A DNA stretch of 64,000 nucleotides from Cryoendolithus antarcticus (lineage: Eukaryota; Ascomycota; Dothideomycetes; Cladosporiales; Cladosporiaceae). Below the pieces are notes generated by a model. It was not told the DNA's origin. It searched no databases and worked only from the letters and a program-made list of their open reading frames with translations. The stretch lies in NCBI GenBank assembly GCA_002077065.1, contig NAJO01000016.1, positions 558,001 to 622,000 on the forward strand. Direction: 5' to 3'. A program made the position numbers and the translations under genes. Shown one piece after another: positions 53,116-63,421 of the stretch (its first letter is position 1; each line of letters opens with the position of its first letter).

Positions 53116-54564
53116 ATTGCGTTGGAGGTAGCGCATTCGAGGAAGTGCAAGTACGTTTTCCTGATTCCTTGGACGCAAAGAGACCTGATATCCACTGCCA
53201 ATCGTGTGGTTGTTGTGGTTGTAGTATGGGATCCAGTCGGTTGCAACTCTAGGATCCTGGTCCTGATAGATTATCGACAAAGAAGTATCCTCTGCCCTTC
53301 AATGGTACCGCGATTCTGACTTGTTGATCTGACTGTGTGGGCAAGTGTGGGAGAAGAGTCCAACGATCAAAAGAAATAGAGATACGAGAGCTGCAGAGAA
53401 TGACTACAAGAATCGAATATACCTACTTTACTGAGGTTGCCCGTCCACAGCATACTTGACGTTTCGCCCGAATGCCCGTCCGGGACTATGACGATTGAAA
53501 GGCTTGAAACCGTACTTACCGCGTGTGGACAATATCGCGAGTCAAAGGCTGATGGTCACTGACTGTGCTGATCTCTCGCATACCCATCAGACCTCATTGC
53601 ATTCTGATGGATTGTTCTTTGGACTGTGATGCAGTGTATGCGAGCATGGTGTGATGACACCGATGAAGTCGGAGGTTCGGGCCTTGGAAGATCGAATGTC
53701 GTGAGTGACCAGACGCGGACGATCCCACGCCAAGACAGTCGAAGGCAACCTTTGATCTTCGTTGCCACCTCACATAACGGCCTCTCTGCGTGTGTTGCCC
53801 TGGGTCTTTGGCTTTCCTCCTCGCACCTGTGCCTACGTCCAGTAAACCCGATTCAGCCAGACAATGGTAGGCGCAATGTTGGCGTCCGAGAGTTAGCTTG
53901 CCATTGAAGTCCTACCCTGCCTCGCTGCCATGTGTGGTAGGCTACTTCAACTGAGGGATGTCCCGGATTGTTGCTGGCAACCTCGCTGCACCAAATTGGA
54001 GGTCTGATTTACGCTGCTATCGACTGAGCCCGCGATAGTCTGCTCACTGCTGGACAGCCGATGAGGAAGCGTCTGGACATGTCGCTGATGGCTTCTGTCC
54101 CTCTATGGCGCGCAGACACGACCTCGACGTCTATGGCACAGTTCGTCGCGGCATGGGAACCTTCGCGATCTCCGAAGTTCTCAAGCGAGTAGAAAGTTGC
54201 AGCAACGGTTTCTAGGACCAGATATGAGGCCGGATTCTACAGTCTATGCAATGGCAGCGGCAGCAAGTAAGTGAATGCATCACTACGAAGGAGGTTCACT
54301 AACTCAATGGTGGTTGCTTTCAATTGCACTTGATCGTGGCAGTCGGAATACCATTTCCCTCTCATATGTAGACGCTTCACGAATCACCTGCCTAATGCAC
54401 GCATCCCTCCATGGGTCGTTCTTTCCTCATGTCTTTACCAGCAAATGCAACTTCACCTCTCTTCCCCCTTCACATTACCCTCGAACTGCAGCAGCACTCT
54501 CGCGTATCTCCTGAAACTCTTCCACCTTCCACATTTATCCTGCACCTACACAGCAACATCTACC
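53116..54564. other. Gene-free stretch
   Basis: About 1.45 kb between divergent starts. Small frames at 53556-53907 and 54275-54514 overlap on opposite strands and show no domain. The 3' part is C/T-rich, as expected for the leader of the next gene; the frame runs open for 40 codons before the chosen ATG (54565), with an ATG at 54445 as an alternative start. Confidence 0.5.
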
Positions 54565-56208
54565 ATGGAAGACCCAACGCCCAATCCAGCAGCAGAACGC
54601 ATCGGCAAAGCAGACGACTGTCGGATCTCAGAGCGACTAGCACACATCCAGCTCACTAGCTTCAACCTGCACACGATTCTAGGGATGCCGGAGGTGAACG
54701 GGATGATTGCGCCAGTTGTACCAGCTGTGATGCCGAGAAGCGTCACGGAGGCCGACAAGCTGCAAGTGTTGGAGGATGGGTGCTTGCTGGGTAGCCGCGC
54801 TACTCTCACTGAGATGGTGGAAGGGGATGAAGACGAGAGGGCGCGGAGTGCGTTTGCGTGGCTTGAGGGGCTCAGGGAGCGAGTGAAGGCGCAGCAGCAG
54901 ACGTGCGAGCAAAGAGCAGTGATCTGTGATCGAAACGAGGGACTTGGCGAGTTGCAGGGTCTAACCAGAGTGCCATCGAAAGGCCGCCGGATGAGCAAGC
55001 CTACCCCTCAAAAGCCTGTGAAGAAGCTGAGGATTGTCGTGCATCCTCCTACGACGGAGCATGAGGAAGGCGAGATTCACTTGGCGCCGATTGTCTGCCC
55101 GTCTAAGCGCACGGCTCAGCTCAAGGGAGAGGCTTTACCGATTCCTGCTGAACGGACTCTTCGCACTTCGGCCAGCTTCCCAGTCATGAGCAAGACCTCT
55201 TACAGGCCATCGGGACTCTCGGAGTCGCCACAACAGCGTACCATACAGCACCCTGCCGACCTGATCCTCTCGACTGGAGAGCTAACTCGTAATGTCGATC
55301 TGGAACCTAAGACCACGGAGCACCAGGCTCATCTCAACGCCGTACCCACGGTCCCTTCTCCCTCGCTAGCCCTCATCCCGCGTACAGGCCTGCCCCAGCC
55401 TCCGGCTCTCGCGCCCACCTCTCCACCACCACCCTACCTCTCCCCCCGCTCCCACTACCTCCCAACCCACCGGCCCTTCCACTGGACATCCCACCTCTCC
55501 GCAACCCTCCACACCTGGCTCTCCCACCCCGATACTCGCGCAATCCAGCACCCAATCCAGGAACTCACGCTCACAACCTCAGCGCCACAGCCGCCCGGGG
55601 GAGTAAGGCTACTGAGTCAGTTTGAGGGCGTGCTGCGGCACAGGATGAAGTTCATGCGGATTCTGCTACCGATTGAAGTGAGTTGGGAGTTCGCGGACAG
55701 GGACTGGGTGGTCATCAGCTGCACTCAGAGCCCCATACAGGCCGCTCCAGCCTCGCAGACGCCAGCCACGCGGCCCTCGACTTCGGTTCTCCGCCCTCGG
55801 ATCATCTCGCCGCCGACGTCGCCTGGACTCGTTCAGAGGGGAAAGGAATGTGCGCCCTACTTGCTCCTCGCTATCCCCGTCTCGGCGCTACGGATGTGGA
55901 GCGTGACGTACCCGCACTCCGCTTCCCTGGCTCCGCCGCCAATGCAGCCTGTTTACCCCTACGACATATCGTCCGACAAAGCCGCCGCCACAGATGTCAC
56001 GCCCAAGGACCCCACCACGCGACCCCATCGCACGAGGATGCTGGTGCATAGTCCGGGCATCATGCCGCTGGTTCACGGCAAGGGCACGAGTCCAGCATTG
56101 TTGATGAATTGGGTTGGGGCTGTGGCGAGGGGCCAGGGCGGAGGAGGCATCTGCGAGGTGAGGAGTTTGGGGGCTGTGCCGGTGGGAGGGGATGTGGTCG
56201 GGGCGTAA
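54565..56208 (+). CDS. Unknown disordered protein, 547 aa
   Basis: Single exon. I choose the ATG at 54565 because of its ACCATGG context and the acidic start MEDPTPNPAAERIGKADD; the ATG at 54445 would add 40 hydrophobic, poorly conserved-looking residues. No domain was recognised. Residues ~20-140 are acidic and helical; the middle is Pro/Ser/Thr-rich (TSPPPPYLSPRSHYLPTHRP); the last 200 residues have short beta-like stretches (KFMRILLPIEVSWEFADRDW, YLLLAIPVSALRMWSV) that could form a small folded domain, ending Gly-rich. Possibly a lineage-specific or fast-evolving protein. Confidence 0.65.
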   Translation: MEDPTPNPAAERIGKADDCRISERLAHIQLTSFNLHTILGMPEVNGMIAPVVPAVMPRSVTEADKLQVLEDGCLLGSRATLTEMVEGDEDERARSAFAWLEGLRERVKAQQQTCEQRAVICDRNEGLGELQGLTRVPSKGRRMSKPTPQKPVKKLRIVVHPPTTEHEEGEIHLAPIVCPSKRTAQLKGEALPIPAERTLRTSASFPVMSKTSYRPSGLSESPQQRTIQHPADLILSTGELTRNVDLEPKTTEHQAHLNAVPTVPSPSLALIPRTGLPQPPALAPTSPPPPYLSPRSHYLPTHRPFHWTSHLSATLHTWLSHPDTRAIQHPIQELTLTTSAPQPPGGVRLLSQFEGVLRHRMKFMRILLPIEVSWEFADRDWVVISCTQSPIQAAPASQTPATRPSTSVLRPRIISPPTSPGLVQRGKECAPYLLLAIPVSALRMWSVTYPHSASLAPPPMQPVYPYDISSDKAAATDVTPKDPTTRPHRTRMLVHSPGIMPLVHGKGTSPALLMNWVGAVARGQGGGGICEVRSLGAVPVGGDVVGA

Positions 56209-56585
56209 TGTATCAAGGATATTGAGCAGTGAGAGTGCGCGGCTTGGGCGGAGAGCAACCCCTGTGGAATGGAACCGAATGGGTGGGGCCAGAGAGACAG
56301 GCTTGAGGTCTCGATTGGGAGGACCACAGCGGGTAGGCTGCTACAGGGGCCGTGACCAATCCCTCCGTGACGACGATAAGGACCCAGCAGGTGAGAACGC
56401 CACGAGAAGATTGCATCGTGAAGTGGTATGTGTACGTTCGATAATCAGATATACACAGCCGCGTCCGTTGCACATCGCAGACAGAACGACCCGACAACGC
56501 CAACTGCATGCTTCCACAGCGATTGCCAAACCCCCTGAACGCCAGTGAAGCACAACTCACATCCACAACCCGGTCCCCGGTCCCC
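56209..56585. other. Convergent intergenic region
   Basis: 377 bases between the stops of the unknown protein gene and NOP58. Only 3' UTRs are expected; nothing else was recognised. Confidence 0.5.
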
Positions 56586-58394
56586 TCACGTCTTCACCTT
56601 CTTACTCTTCTTCTTCTCCACCCCATTGACCTTCACCTCCTCCTCAGCAGGCCTCTTCTTACTCACCACCTCCTCCGCACCCCCCTTACTCGCCTTTGCA
56701 GCCTTCTTCTCAGCTTTCGCAGCCTTCTTGGCGGCCTTGGCAGCTTTCCTCGCAGCCTTCTCCTCCTTCGTCTCCTTGCCTTCACTCTTCACTGCACTGC
56801 CGTTCACGCCCGGTGCAGGTGGGGGAGGCGTGTCATCTTCATCCATCTCCACATCCGGCGCGGCGACGACAGTCGGCTCGGTAGCGGGTGTCGGGAGGAG
56901 TTTGTCGCGTTTTGCCTTCTTGGAAGACGAGGGCTTCGTAGCCGGCGTCACGGGGTCAAGCTCCTCGACAAGCTTGCGCTTCTTACTGCTCGACTTCTCC
57001 TCTACTGGTGCAGCGGCAGCCTCAGCATCAGCAGCAATCCCATCAGCGTCAGGATTATACTTCCTGGCTTCCTTGATCTCCCATTTGCCTGGCTGACTCT
57101 GGCCTTGGGGACCGATAGCCACGCCCGTGCTTCGCAGCGGCTTGCCCTCGAGTGCTCGCAGTCGTCGTTCGACAAGCATACGCCCGTTGACACCTACAGA
57201 TGCTTTCTCCTCTTCGGTCGGCTCCTCGCCCTTTCCTTCACCTGCTTGACCCCAGTCGGACAGAGCGTCTACACGCAGACCGAGTGTGGCTTTCGTAGCG
57301 AGCATACGTGCGATCTTGCCCTTGTTCTTACCCGTTGCTTGACCGATGAGGGAGGCGTGGTAGATGAGGCCGTATTTGGGTGTGTCGTGTTTTGTCTTCA
57401 GAGCGCGGAAAAGGGCTTTCTCGGCGCCGAGGATCTGGACTGTAGAGGCGGGGGACTTGGCGAGATTCATGAGTGAGCCGGCGTGGGCGATGAGACGGGC
57501 GCCGACCAGGTCGCCGACAAGGGCTGTCAAGTTCGGGGCGATGGCTAGCATGCGGGCGGAGAGGTAGGAGGAGAGCTGTTGGCGGTATTCGGTGAAGTTC
57601 ACGACTTGCTCGGCGAGCGCTGAGATGTTGTCTAGATCCTCCTGCGTGATCTCGGTACCCATGCTGACTTCTGCCGCTGCCTTGACAGCTCCTTCGATTT
57701 CCTCCGGCAGGACCGAGGTCAAGTCTGTGGTCTGAGCTGACGTGCGCATGCCCATCGCGAGGATCACACGCGAGTAAGCGACATTGTCGTTGATGATGCG
57801 GGCCATCTCGGGGAAATGCCAGCCGTACCACTCCTTCACTCGCATGGCATATGTGTTCAACTCCTTGTCCAAGTCGTCTAGCAGAGCGATGGCCTGGATG
57901 ATCATAGTATCCACCTTATCCGGGCTGAACTTGAGCTTATGTCTGCTCAAGCTATGCGACAGCCCCAAGCTCATGGTGGTGAAGTCGCTGGGTAGGATAT
58001 CGGGGATCAGCGATGGCAAGTGTTCCCGAATCGCACGAAACACATCTGCAGTCGTCGAGTCGGAGATAGGCGAGATGTCCAGCCCAGGCAGCTTTGTGAT
58101 GGCATTCCCGAGCTTAGGGTCTGCCACGGCGAGCGAGACTTTCTTCTCGTCTTTGATCGAGTCGAGCATGCTGGCCAGCATTGGCGTGACTTTGCCCTCT
58201 GTCAGCGCCGCGGCCTCTTCCAGCGCACTGCTGGCATTCTCGAATTTGCGGAACTCCTTGAGTTTCAACAGGCCTGCAGTGCCTTGGGCTGTGCTTGTCT
58301 CGCTGACGAGGTCATCGCGCTTGAGAAGTTTCTTGTCCGTGGCTTTGAGCAGCGCGTACCCGGCCGACGTCTCGGTGAGGATGAAGAGGGTCAT
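56586..58394 (-). CDS. NOP58: Nucleolar protein Nop58, box C/D snoRNP core
   Basis: Single exon, 602 aa. N-terminal NOP5 domain ([17 protein letters not shown]), central NOSIC coiled region ([20 protein letters not shown], with [22 protein letters not shown]) and the Nop RNA-binding domain ([14 protein letters not shown]: [18 protein letters not shown], then [17 protein letters not shown] and [12 protein letters not shown]). The last ~90 residues are Lys/Glu/Ala-rich with [15 protein letters not shown], the KKE/D tail typical of Nop58 but not of archaeal Nop5. It scaffolds Nop1/fibrillarin with Nop56 and Snu13 to 2'-O-methylate and process pre-rRNA in the nucleolus. Shares a 222-bp promoter region with the actin-related gene. 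Confidence 0.97.
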   Translation of the reverse strand: MTLFILTETSAGYALLKATDKKLLKRDDLVSETSTAQGTAGLLKLKEFRKFENASSALEEAAALTEGKVTPMLASMLDSIKDEKKVSLAVADPKLGNAITKLPGLDISPISDSTTADVFRAIREHLPSLIPDILPSDFTTMSLGLSHSLSRHKLKFSPDKVDTMIIQAIALLDDLDKELNTYAMRVKEWYGWHFPEMARIINDNVAYSRVILAMGMRTSAQTTDLTSVLPEEIEGAVKAAAEVSMGTEITQEDLDNISALAEQVVNFTEYRQQLSSYLSARMLAIAPNLTALVGDLVGARLIAHAGSLMNLAKSPASTVQILGAEKALFRALKTKHDTPKYGLIYHASLIGQATGKNKGKIARMLATKATLGLRVDALSDWGQAGEGKGEEPTEEEKASVGVNGRMLVERRLRALEGKPLRSTGVAIGPQGQSQPGKWEIKEARKYNPDADGIAADAEAAAAPVEEKSSSKKRKLVEELDPVTPATKPSSSKKAKRDKLLPTPATEPTVVAAPDVEMDEDDTPPPPAPGVNGSAVKSEGKETKEEKAARKAAKAAKKAAKAEKKAAKASKGGAEEVVSKKRPAEEEVKVNGVEKKKSKKVKT

Positions 58395-58616
58395 GTTGTC
58401 GGTGATGGATTAGAGGATGGGCTATAGAGATTAGTGCAGAGGCATGCGGGTGTAGACAATGCCCGGCGGATGTGCAGCAGACGCAGTCCTTCAAAGCTCC
58501 AGCGATGAAGCTCAATTTTTCGGGCGGGTTGAACTTCGGCAGAATTCGACGCCAAGACTTCTCTCGCGACAGCTCATTGACCACCACCACCCTCTCGATT
58601 CCGCCCTCAGGCAGCC
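58395..58616. promoter_or_regulatory. Compact divergent promoter (NOP58 / actin-related protein)
   Basis: Only 222 bp separate the ATGs of NOP58 (minus) and the actin-related gene (plus), so promoters and both leaders overlap. No canonical ribosome-biogenesis element could be identified with certainty. Confidence 0.5.
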
Positions 58617-60224
58617 ATGGCGGCCACCGCCACCAGCAATACAGACTACTTCGCCTCACGCCCCTCCCCTCGCTCTCGCCCCTCGCTCGCTCCCAAGTCC
58701 CCTCGCACTCCTCTCCTCGCCCGCAGCATCTCTGGCCAGTTCGGCAGTCCAGGCGGCTCCTACCTGCGCGAACAAGAAGAGGTGCTGGTCTGGGAGCTGC
58801 ATCAACGCTATATCAGTGTAGGTATCGCGGGCGAGAGTCGGCCGCGAGGAGTGCTGCGGTTTGGGTATGGAGCGACTGATGGACGGAGGGTTGGGGATTG
58901 GAGAGGTGTGGATGGCAGTGTTGGGCTTGGGGTGGATGAGGGGAGTGAGAAGTGGGCACGGGAGTATGAGGTGTTTCGCGCGGATGTGACGGGCTTGGAT
59001 CTTGGCTTGGTGGCAGCCGTGCTGGAGCGGGCTGTCAGGACGCTGCATGTGGATTACTTGCAGTTGGACGCGAAGCCGAGAAAGGTCGTGCTGGCTGTGC
59101 CTTCATTACTGCCGCTGCCAGTGCTGGAGCTCTCGCTGAAGGTGCTGTTTGGGCATGACTCGCAGCCTCCAGTCGTCACACTCATGCCCACCCCTCTGCT
59201 GGCATGTGTTGGAGCCGGACTGCGGAACGCCCTGGTGGTCGAGATCGGCTGGGAAGAGACGGTGGTGACAGCGATTGGAGAGTACAAGACCGTAGCAGAG
59301 CGGCGCAGCATACGAGGAGGCAAGATGCTCGTGGTGAAGACATCAGCGCTACTTCAAGCTTCCCTCAACTCAACCAGCACTCCTCTCAACCCAATCTCTT
59401 TCAAATTCGCAGAGGATGTCGCTCAGCGCACCGCACACTGTCCCGCCGATCCAAACGCACCCTCGTCATCCGACTCACCCTTCACTATCCCGCTACCCTC
59501 TCGCACCGACCCAGCCTCCCGCACTGTCACACTTCCGTTCTATTCCCTCGCCATCCCCGCCACCAACACCTTCTTTCCCGCCTCGACCTCTCACAACGAC
59601 TCAAACGATCTGCCCATTCCAACCCTCCTCTTCCGCACTCTACTGGCGCTACCATCAGATCTGCGAGCACAGTGTATGGCCCGCATCGTGCTGACGGGCT
59701 CGTCTTCGAATATACCGGGCCTGCGGACACGCCTATTGCGAGAAGTGGAGACCATGGTGAGGGAAAGGGGCTGGGATCAAGTGCACAGCTACGGCTCGGC
59801 CAAGTCGCCTCTGCCCATCCGTTTGCGTGAGCGGACTGGAGGCGCGGAAAGCACTCTGCCGCCTTATCGCCCTCCGGCCCAACCAGCTGAGCCAGTATCG
59901 CGGACACTGGACCCACCACCACCGCAGCAGGCAGATCCCACGCCCGGCAACGCAGATCCGACATCCAACGATCCCTCGTCCCCCAGAGCGTCCATCGGCC
60001 CGGCTACCTCTCTAGCCTTGCGCATCGACCGCCGCCTCGCCGTGCCCTCCAAACACGACATCCGCGGCGTGGTACGCGGTGTAGAGACTCTAGGCGCCTG
60101 GGCGGGCGGGAGTCTCTTCGCAAGTCTGGCGAAGAGTAATGCCAGTATCAGAGGCGTGGCGGAGATCACGAGAGAGGAGTGGGAGAAGAAGGGCATAGAC
60201 GTTTGTGATCTGCGAGGGTTGTGA
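58617..60224 (+). CDS. Divergent actin-related protein, probable dynactin Arp10/Arp11
   Basis: Single exon, 535 aa, from an ATG in GCCATGG context. An actin/Hsp70-type ATPase fold is suggested by LVWELHQRYISVGIAGESRP (phosphate-1-like), a PSLLPLPVLELSLKVLFGH segment, TPLLACVGAGLRNALVVEIGWEETVVTAIGE (phosphate-2-like) and RIVLTGSSSNIPGLRTRLLREV (adenosine-like). The motifs are degenerate compared with actin and long low-complexity insertions are present (Pro-rich at ~420-460), as in fungal Arp10/Arp11, the dynactin pointed-end cap. A role in dynein cargo transport is therefore likely but rests on pattern recognition. A nuclear Arp (Arp4-9 type) is less likely because of the small degenerate core. 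Confidence 0.72.
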   Translation: MAATATSNTDYFASRPSPRSRPSLAPKSPRTPLLARSISGQFGSPGGSYLREQEEVLVWELHQRYISVGIAGESRPRGVLRFGYGATDGRRVGDWRGVDGSVGLGVDEGSEKWAREYEVFRADVTGLDLGLVAAVLERAVRTLHVDYLQLDAKPRKVVLAVPSLLPLPVLELSLKVLFGHDSQPPVVTLMPTPLLACVGAGLRNALVVEIGWEETVVTAIGEYKTVAERRSIRGGKMLVVKTSALLQASLNSTSTPLNPISFKFAEDVAQRTAHCPADPNAPSSSDSPFTIPLPSRTDPASRTVTLPFYSLAIPATNTFFPASTSHNDSNDLPIPTLLFRTLLALPSDLRAQCMARIVLTGSSSNIPGLRTRLLREVETMVRERGWDQVHSYGSAKSPLPIRLRERTGGAESTLPPYRPPAQPAEPVSRTLDPPPPQQADPTPGNADPTSNDPSSPRASIGPATSLALRIDRRLAVPSKHDIRGVVRGVETLGAWAGGSLFASLAKSNASIRGVAEITREEWEKKGIDVCDLRGL

Positions 60225-60301
60225 AACTCGGATTTCAACGGGATCAGAGAGGCTCGGTCATGTCATTCTTACCATGAGGTTGTCCACTGCTATAATATGG
60301 G

Positions 60302-63133
60302 CTATGGAGACGTGAGATCCAACATCTCCACGCCGCTCTCTCGCCACGTTCTCGTCTTCCTCGCTACCATCTTGCTTGCGGACGCGGAGAGATCCAACAT
60401 CTCAGCCTCGACCTCCTTCCAAGTACCCGGTAGACTCTCTCGTAGGACAAACTTACTCTTTGCGCGGATCTGCTGCGCGGGTTTGATGATAGGAATAACG
60501 CTGGGAAGATCCGCGACGGTCGTCGAGTTGGCGTGGACAGCCCGAGCCAGAGGCTGTGTGTGCTGAGAAGGCTGAGAGTGTGTTCGAATTGGTGGGCGCA
60601 GACGAGGGGAACGTCGTATCGGCCGCTCGTGGTTCGCAGCGGGAGCAGGACGTTGCGAAGGTGGGAAGTGGTCGGGGAGGTCGTCGTCACTTGCGTCCGG
60701 ATCGAGGTCTTGGTTCGGCGGGTCTTCTGCAGGCGGCGTAGGCAGACTCGCTATACTTTCTAAATCCACCACTGTCACCCCAGAGCTCCTTTTGTTGAAT
60801 TCGTGTATCGTGAAGTCGTTATGTCGTGCCAGATCTGCCATCGGATCATCAAATTCCAGGTCCACAGCATCGGAGCTCACGGGCGCCGTCTCCCATCTCC
60901 TCAACGGCCCCTTGCGTCGTCGTTTGGTAACTGTACTCGGTAGTGCGAGATCGAGCGTTTCAATCTCCTCACTCGTCATGGTCGATTTGCGCACCGTCAC
61001 CGGCTCCACTTCCAGTGCGTCCACAGAGCCTGACCCACCGTCCTCTCGTGTGAAGAGGCGACGGAGCGGTGGCGTTGCGCTGACGACTGGCGAAGACGCT
61101 GGCGGCTTGGATGGCGATGAACTAAGTAGGTCCACTACCTCCTTCTCCCTGCTTCCCTCCCGACAGACGGGCTTCGTAGGCGTTGGACTAAAGTACCCTG
61201 TAATCGCTGCTTTGCCTGCAGGTCTTGGCGTAGTGAGCTCAGGCGTTCGTCGTTTGCGGCCTTTGGGCGTGCGTTGCAGGTCTGCGCGAGGCTGGCTAGC
61301 GGCTGCGGTGAAAGGTGCGAAGGGCCGTGCAGCCTGGGATGTGGGCATTTCGGTGGCTGACTGAGAGGAACGGCGCTGGGATGGAAAGAAGACCTGGGAG
61401 GAGGGTAGGACGAATGCGGAGGGGTTGTAGTCGAACGCTGGCTGTTTCGCAGACGCAGCAGGACCACTGAGATCGACCTCTTCCACAACTCCCTTTTGCC
61501 AAGTGACGCCAGGTTTCGTAACCTTTACATGTCTCAAGAGCGCATTCTCCTCCGTGCCACGTTCTTTGCTTTTCGCCATTCTCCTCTTCGCCGGCCCTTT
61601 GGCGCCCGCGGCAGCCTTTGCCTTTGCCTTCTTCTCAAAGAACGCCTTTGCGCCTTTCGGCACGCTCTCGAAATCCTCTACAAGTCCTGGAGCGCCGAGA
61701 ACGAGCCAATCTCGCAAAATCCACAACTTTTCGGGTGCATTAGGGTCGTAGGGTCTCATCCGTCGGGCTTTCTTCGTTGGTGAGGTGGGCGCGGCTTCGG
61801 AGTCTGAGGTCTCTGCTGGCGTTGACGCTGGAGGGAAGTCTGCCTCGTCGTCGTTCTCGGCTCCAGGGCCCGCTGGTGTGATCTCGTCGTCGGGTGGCTC
61901 GGAGGTGAGGTCTATGGGCACGAGTGACGAGGGTATAAAGGAGATACGTAGCTCAAGGTTGTTGTCTGTGGAGGAATGCTTCCGTTTGCCGTGGATCGCT
62001 CGGATTAGTTTCGCCGCCTCGTTCTCGGACTGCGAGGATGCTGGATTACAGGATAGACGTAGGTTCCGGACCAACATCGCAGGTGCTAGATTTCGAATGA
62101 ACTTCTGCGCGCCGCTGATGCAGCGCCAGTCGAATGCATCGCCTGCAAAGCTGCGAAGGGCTGAGTAGTCGATCTCAGCGTCCCAGCGAAGTGTCGCTCG
62201 TAGCTGATCGAATTTTGAAGCCGGAGATGTGCAAGGATGCGTGTAGTAGCCCAACACCTCCTGGCTCGGAAAATCCGCCGGCACCACAAACCCCGTCTTC
62301 CTCCGCGAGAATAGCTTACTCTCATTCGTCCTGACTTCATGCTGCAGCCTGTCTCTCCAAGCCACCAGTCCAGCCTTATCACTCCCCCTCAACGCACACA
62401 GATCCTTTCCAAACCCGGCTCTCGCAGCATCGCAAGCCACTTTTGGCCCAGCCCCAGGTATTCCCTCAGGAATATAGTCCCCTCCACTCATCAGCGCCAC
62501 CAAAATCATCCCCTCGCGATCGAGCCCACTCTTCTCCAACGTCTCATCGCTCCGGTAGACATTCACATGTGTAGGCACCTTGCTGCTGCCCTCCGGCGTC
62601 CAGTTCCGTAGCGTAAGGCTAGCGCCAAACATTAACGTATCCACATCATCGCTCATAACCGCGTCCACAATCCCCTCCCTCTGCAACAAAGCACATTCTG
62701 CTTCCGCCTCCCCCGGCGCCACATGAGCCGGAAAGCCGAATTGCTTCAACAGCTGCTTCGCCAGGAACTCGGGTACATTCGCCACCCTCACCCCTGGCCC
62801 TCCGACCCTTTTCCCACGCTTCCACGCGGGCTTATTCGGGCCATCGAATACGAACAAGGGGTGGATGTTCAGGCTTAGCAGGCGAAGGAGACGGTAGTAG
62901 AAGGTTCGTAAGGCGGGGTTCGAGCCTCCTGAAGCGGCGAGGATCTGGAATAGCCAGATTGAGATGTCTATGGCTAGGCGAAGAGGGCGGTGGTGGGTGC
63001 GGTAGTGGGCTAGGGAGAGGGCGGCGAGGGAGGTGCGGGAGCCGGGGCCGAGCTCTTTCAATATGCTGGGAGGGGTTAGAGAGGGAGGGTGGGCATTGGG
63101 AAGGGAGGGAAGGAGCTACCCGGCGATGCCCAT
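60302..63133 (-). CDS. YEN1: Holliday junction resolvase GEN1/Yen1 (XPG/FEN1 family), 925 aa
   Basis: Two exons: 63133-63120 (14 nt) and 63065-60302. The tiny first exon supplies MGIAG and the join restores MGIAGILKELGPGSRTSLA, the conserved XPG N-terminus with free amino end for catalysis. Nuclease residues: Asp38 in LAIDISIWLFQ, Asp in FVFDGPNKP, the EAEAE pair in GEAEAECALLQ, Asp pair in MSDDVDTLMFG and Asp in GGDYIPEGIPGAG, which also begins the helix-hairpin element. The role is symmetric cleavage of four-way DNA junctions late in the cell cycle. The C-terminal half is disordered, basic and Ser/Pro-rich with several SP sites, matching control of yeast Yen1 by CDK; it also carries a ladder of VDL/LDL motifs resembling SUMO-interaction motifs. 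Tail to tail with the actin-related gene, 77 bp apart. Confidence 0.95.
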
Positions 63134-63417
63134 GTTGGAGGAAGCTGCGCCCGTAGGCTGTATGGGTGCTATAAAGTCATTGTTGCAGTACGCTTGAGCT
63201 GATATCGTCGTCGCCACCATGTCGACTCGAGCGGATGCCCCACCACGGAAATCGTGGTTGCTATGGACATCCCCGCGCATAGCAACCAGAAATCGCGTCT
63301 ACGAGCGCGTAAAGATGCGCCACCATTAATGAAGAACATCTATCACTATCGGACTATCGCATGCGCAGATAATCATACACCGGACTACGGCGTGGCAATG
63401 GTCAAGTATTCGCGACG
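63134..63417. promoter_or_regulatory. Divergent promoter (YEN1 / downstream unknown gene)
   Basis: 284 bp separate the YEN1 ATG (63133, minus) from the ATG at 63418 (plus). A 7-codon uORF (63398-63421) belongs to the plus-strand leader. No factor site was assigned. Confidence 0.5.
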
Positions 63418-63421
63418 ATGA
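63398..63421 (+). promoter_or_regulatory. 7-codon uORF overlapping the next start by ATGA
   Basis: ATG at 63398 reads M-V-K-Y-S-R-R and stops at TGA 63419-63421, which overlaps the main ATG at 63418 (ATGA). This arrangement permits termination-reinitiation or blocks the main start. No experimental support. Confidence 0.45.

Noticed and set aside
56508..57476. 322-codon plus-strand frame opposite NOP58
   Set aside because: Antisense of the Lys/Ala/Glu-rich NOP58 tail, giving Leu/Ser/Arg runs; a shadow frame.
60792..61364. 190-codon plus-strand frame opposite YEN1
   Set aside because: Antisense to the disordered YEN1 tail; Ser/Val/Arg-rich without domain.
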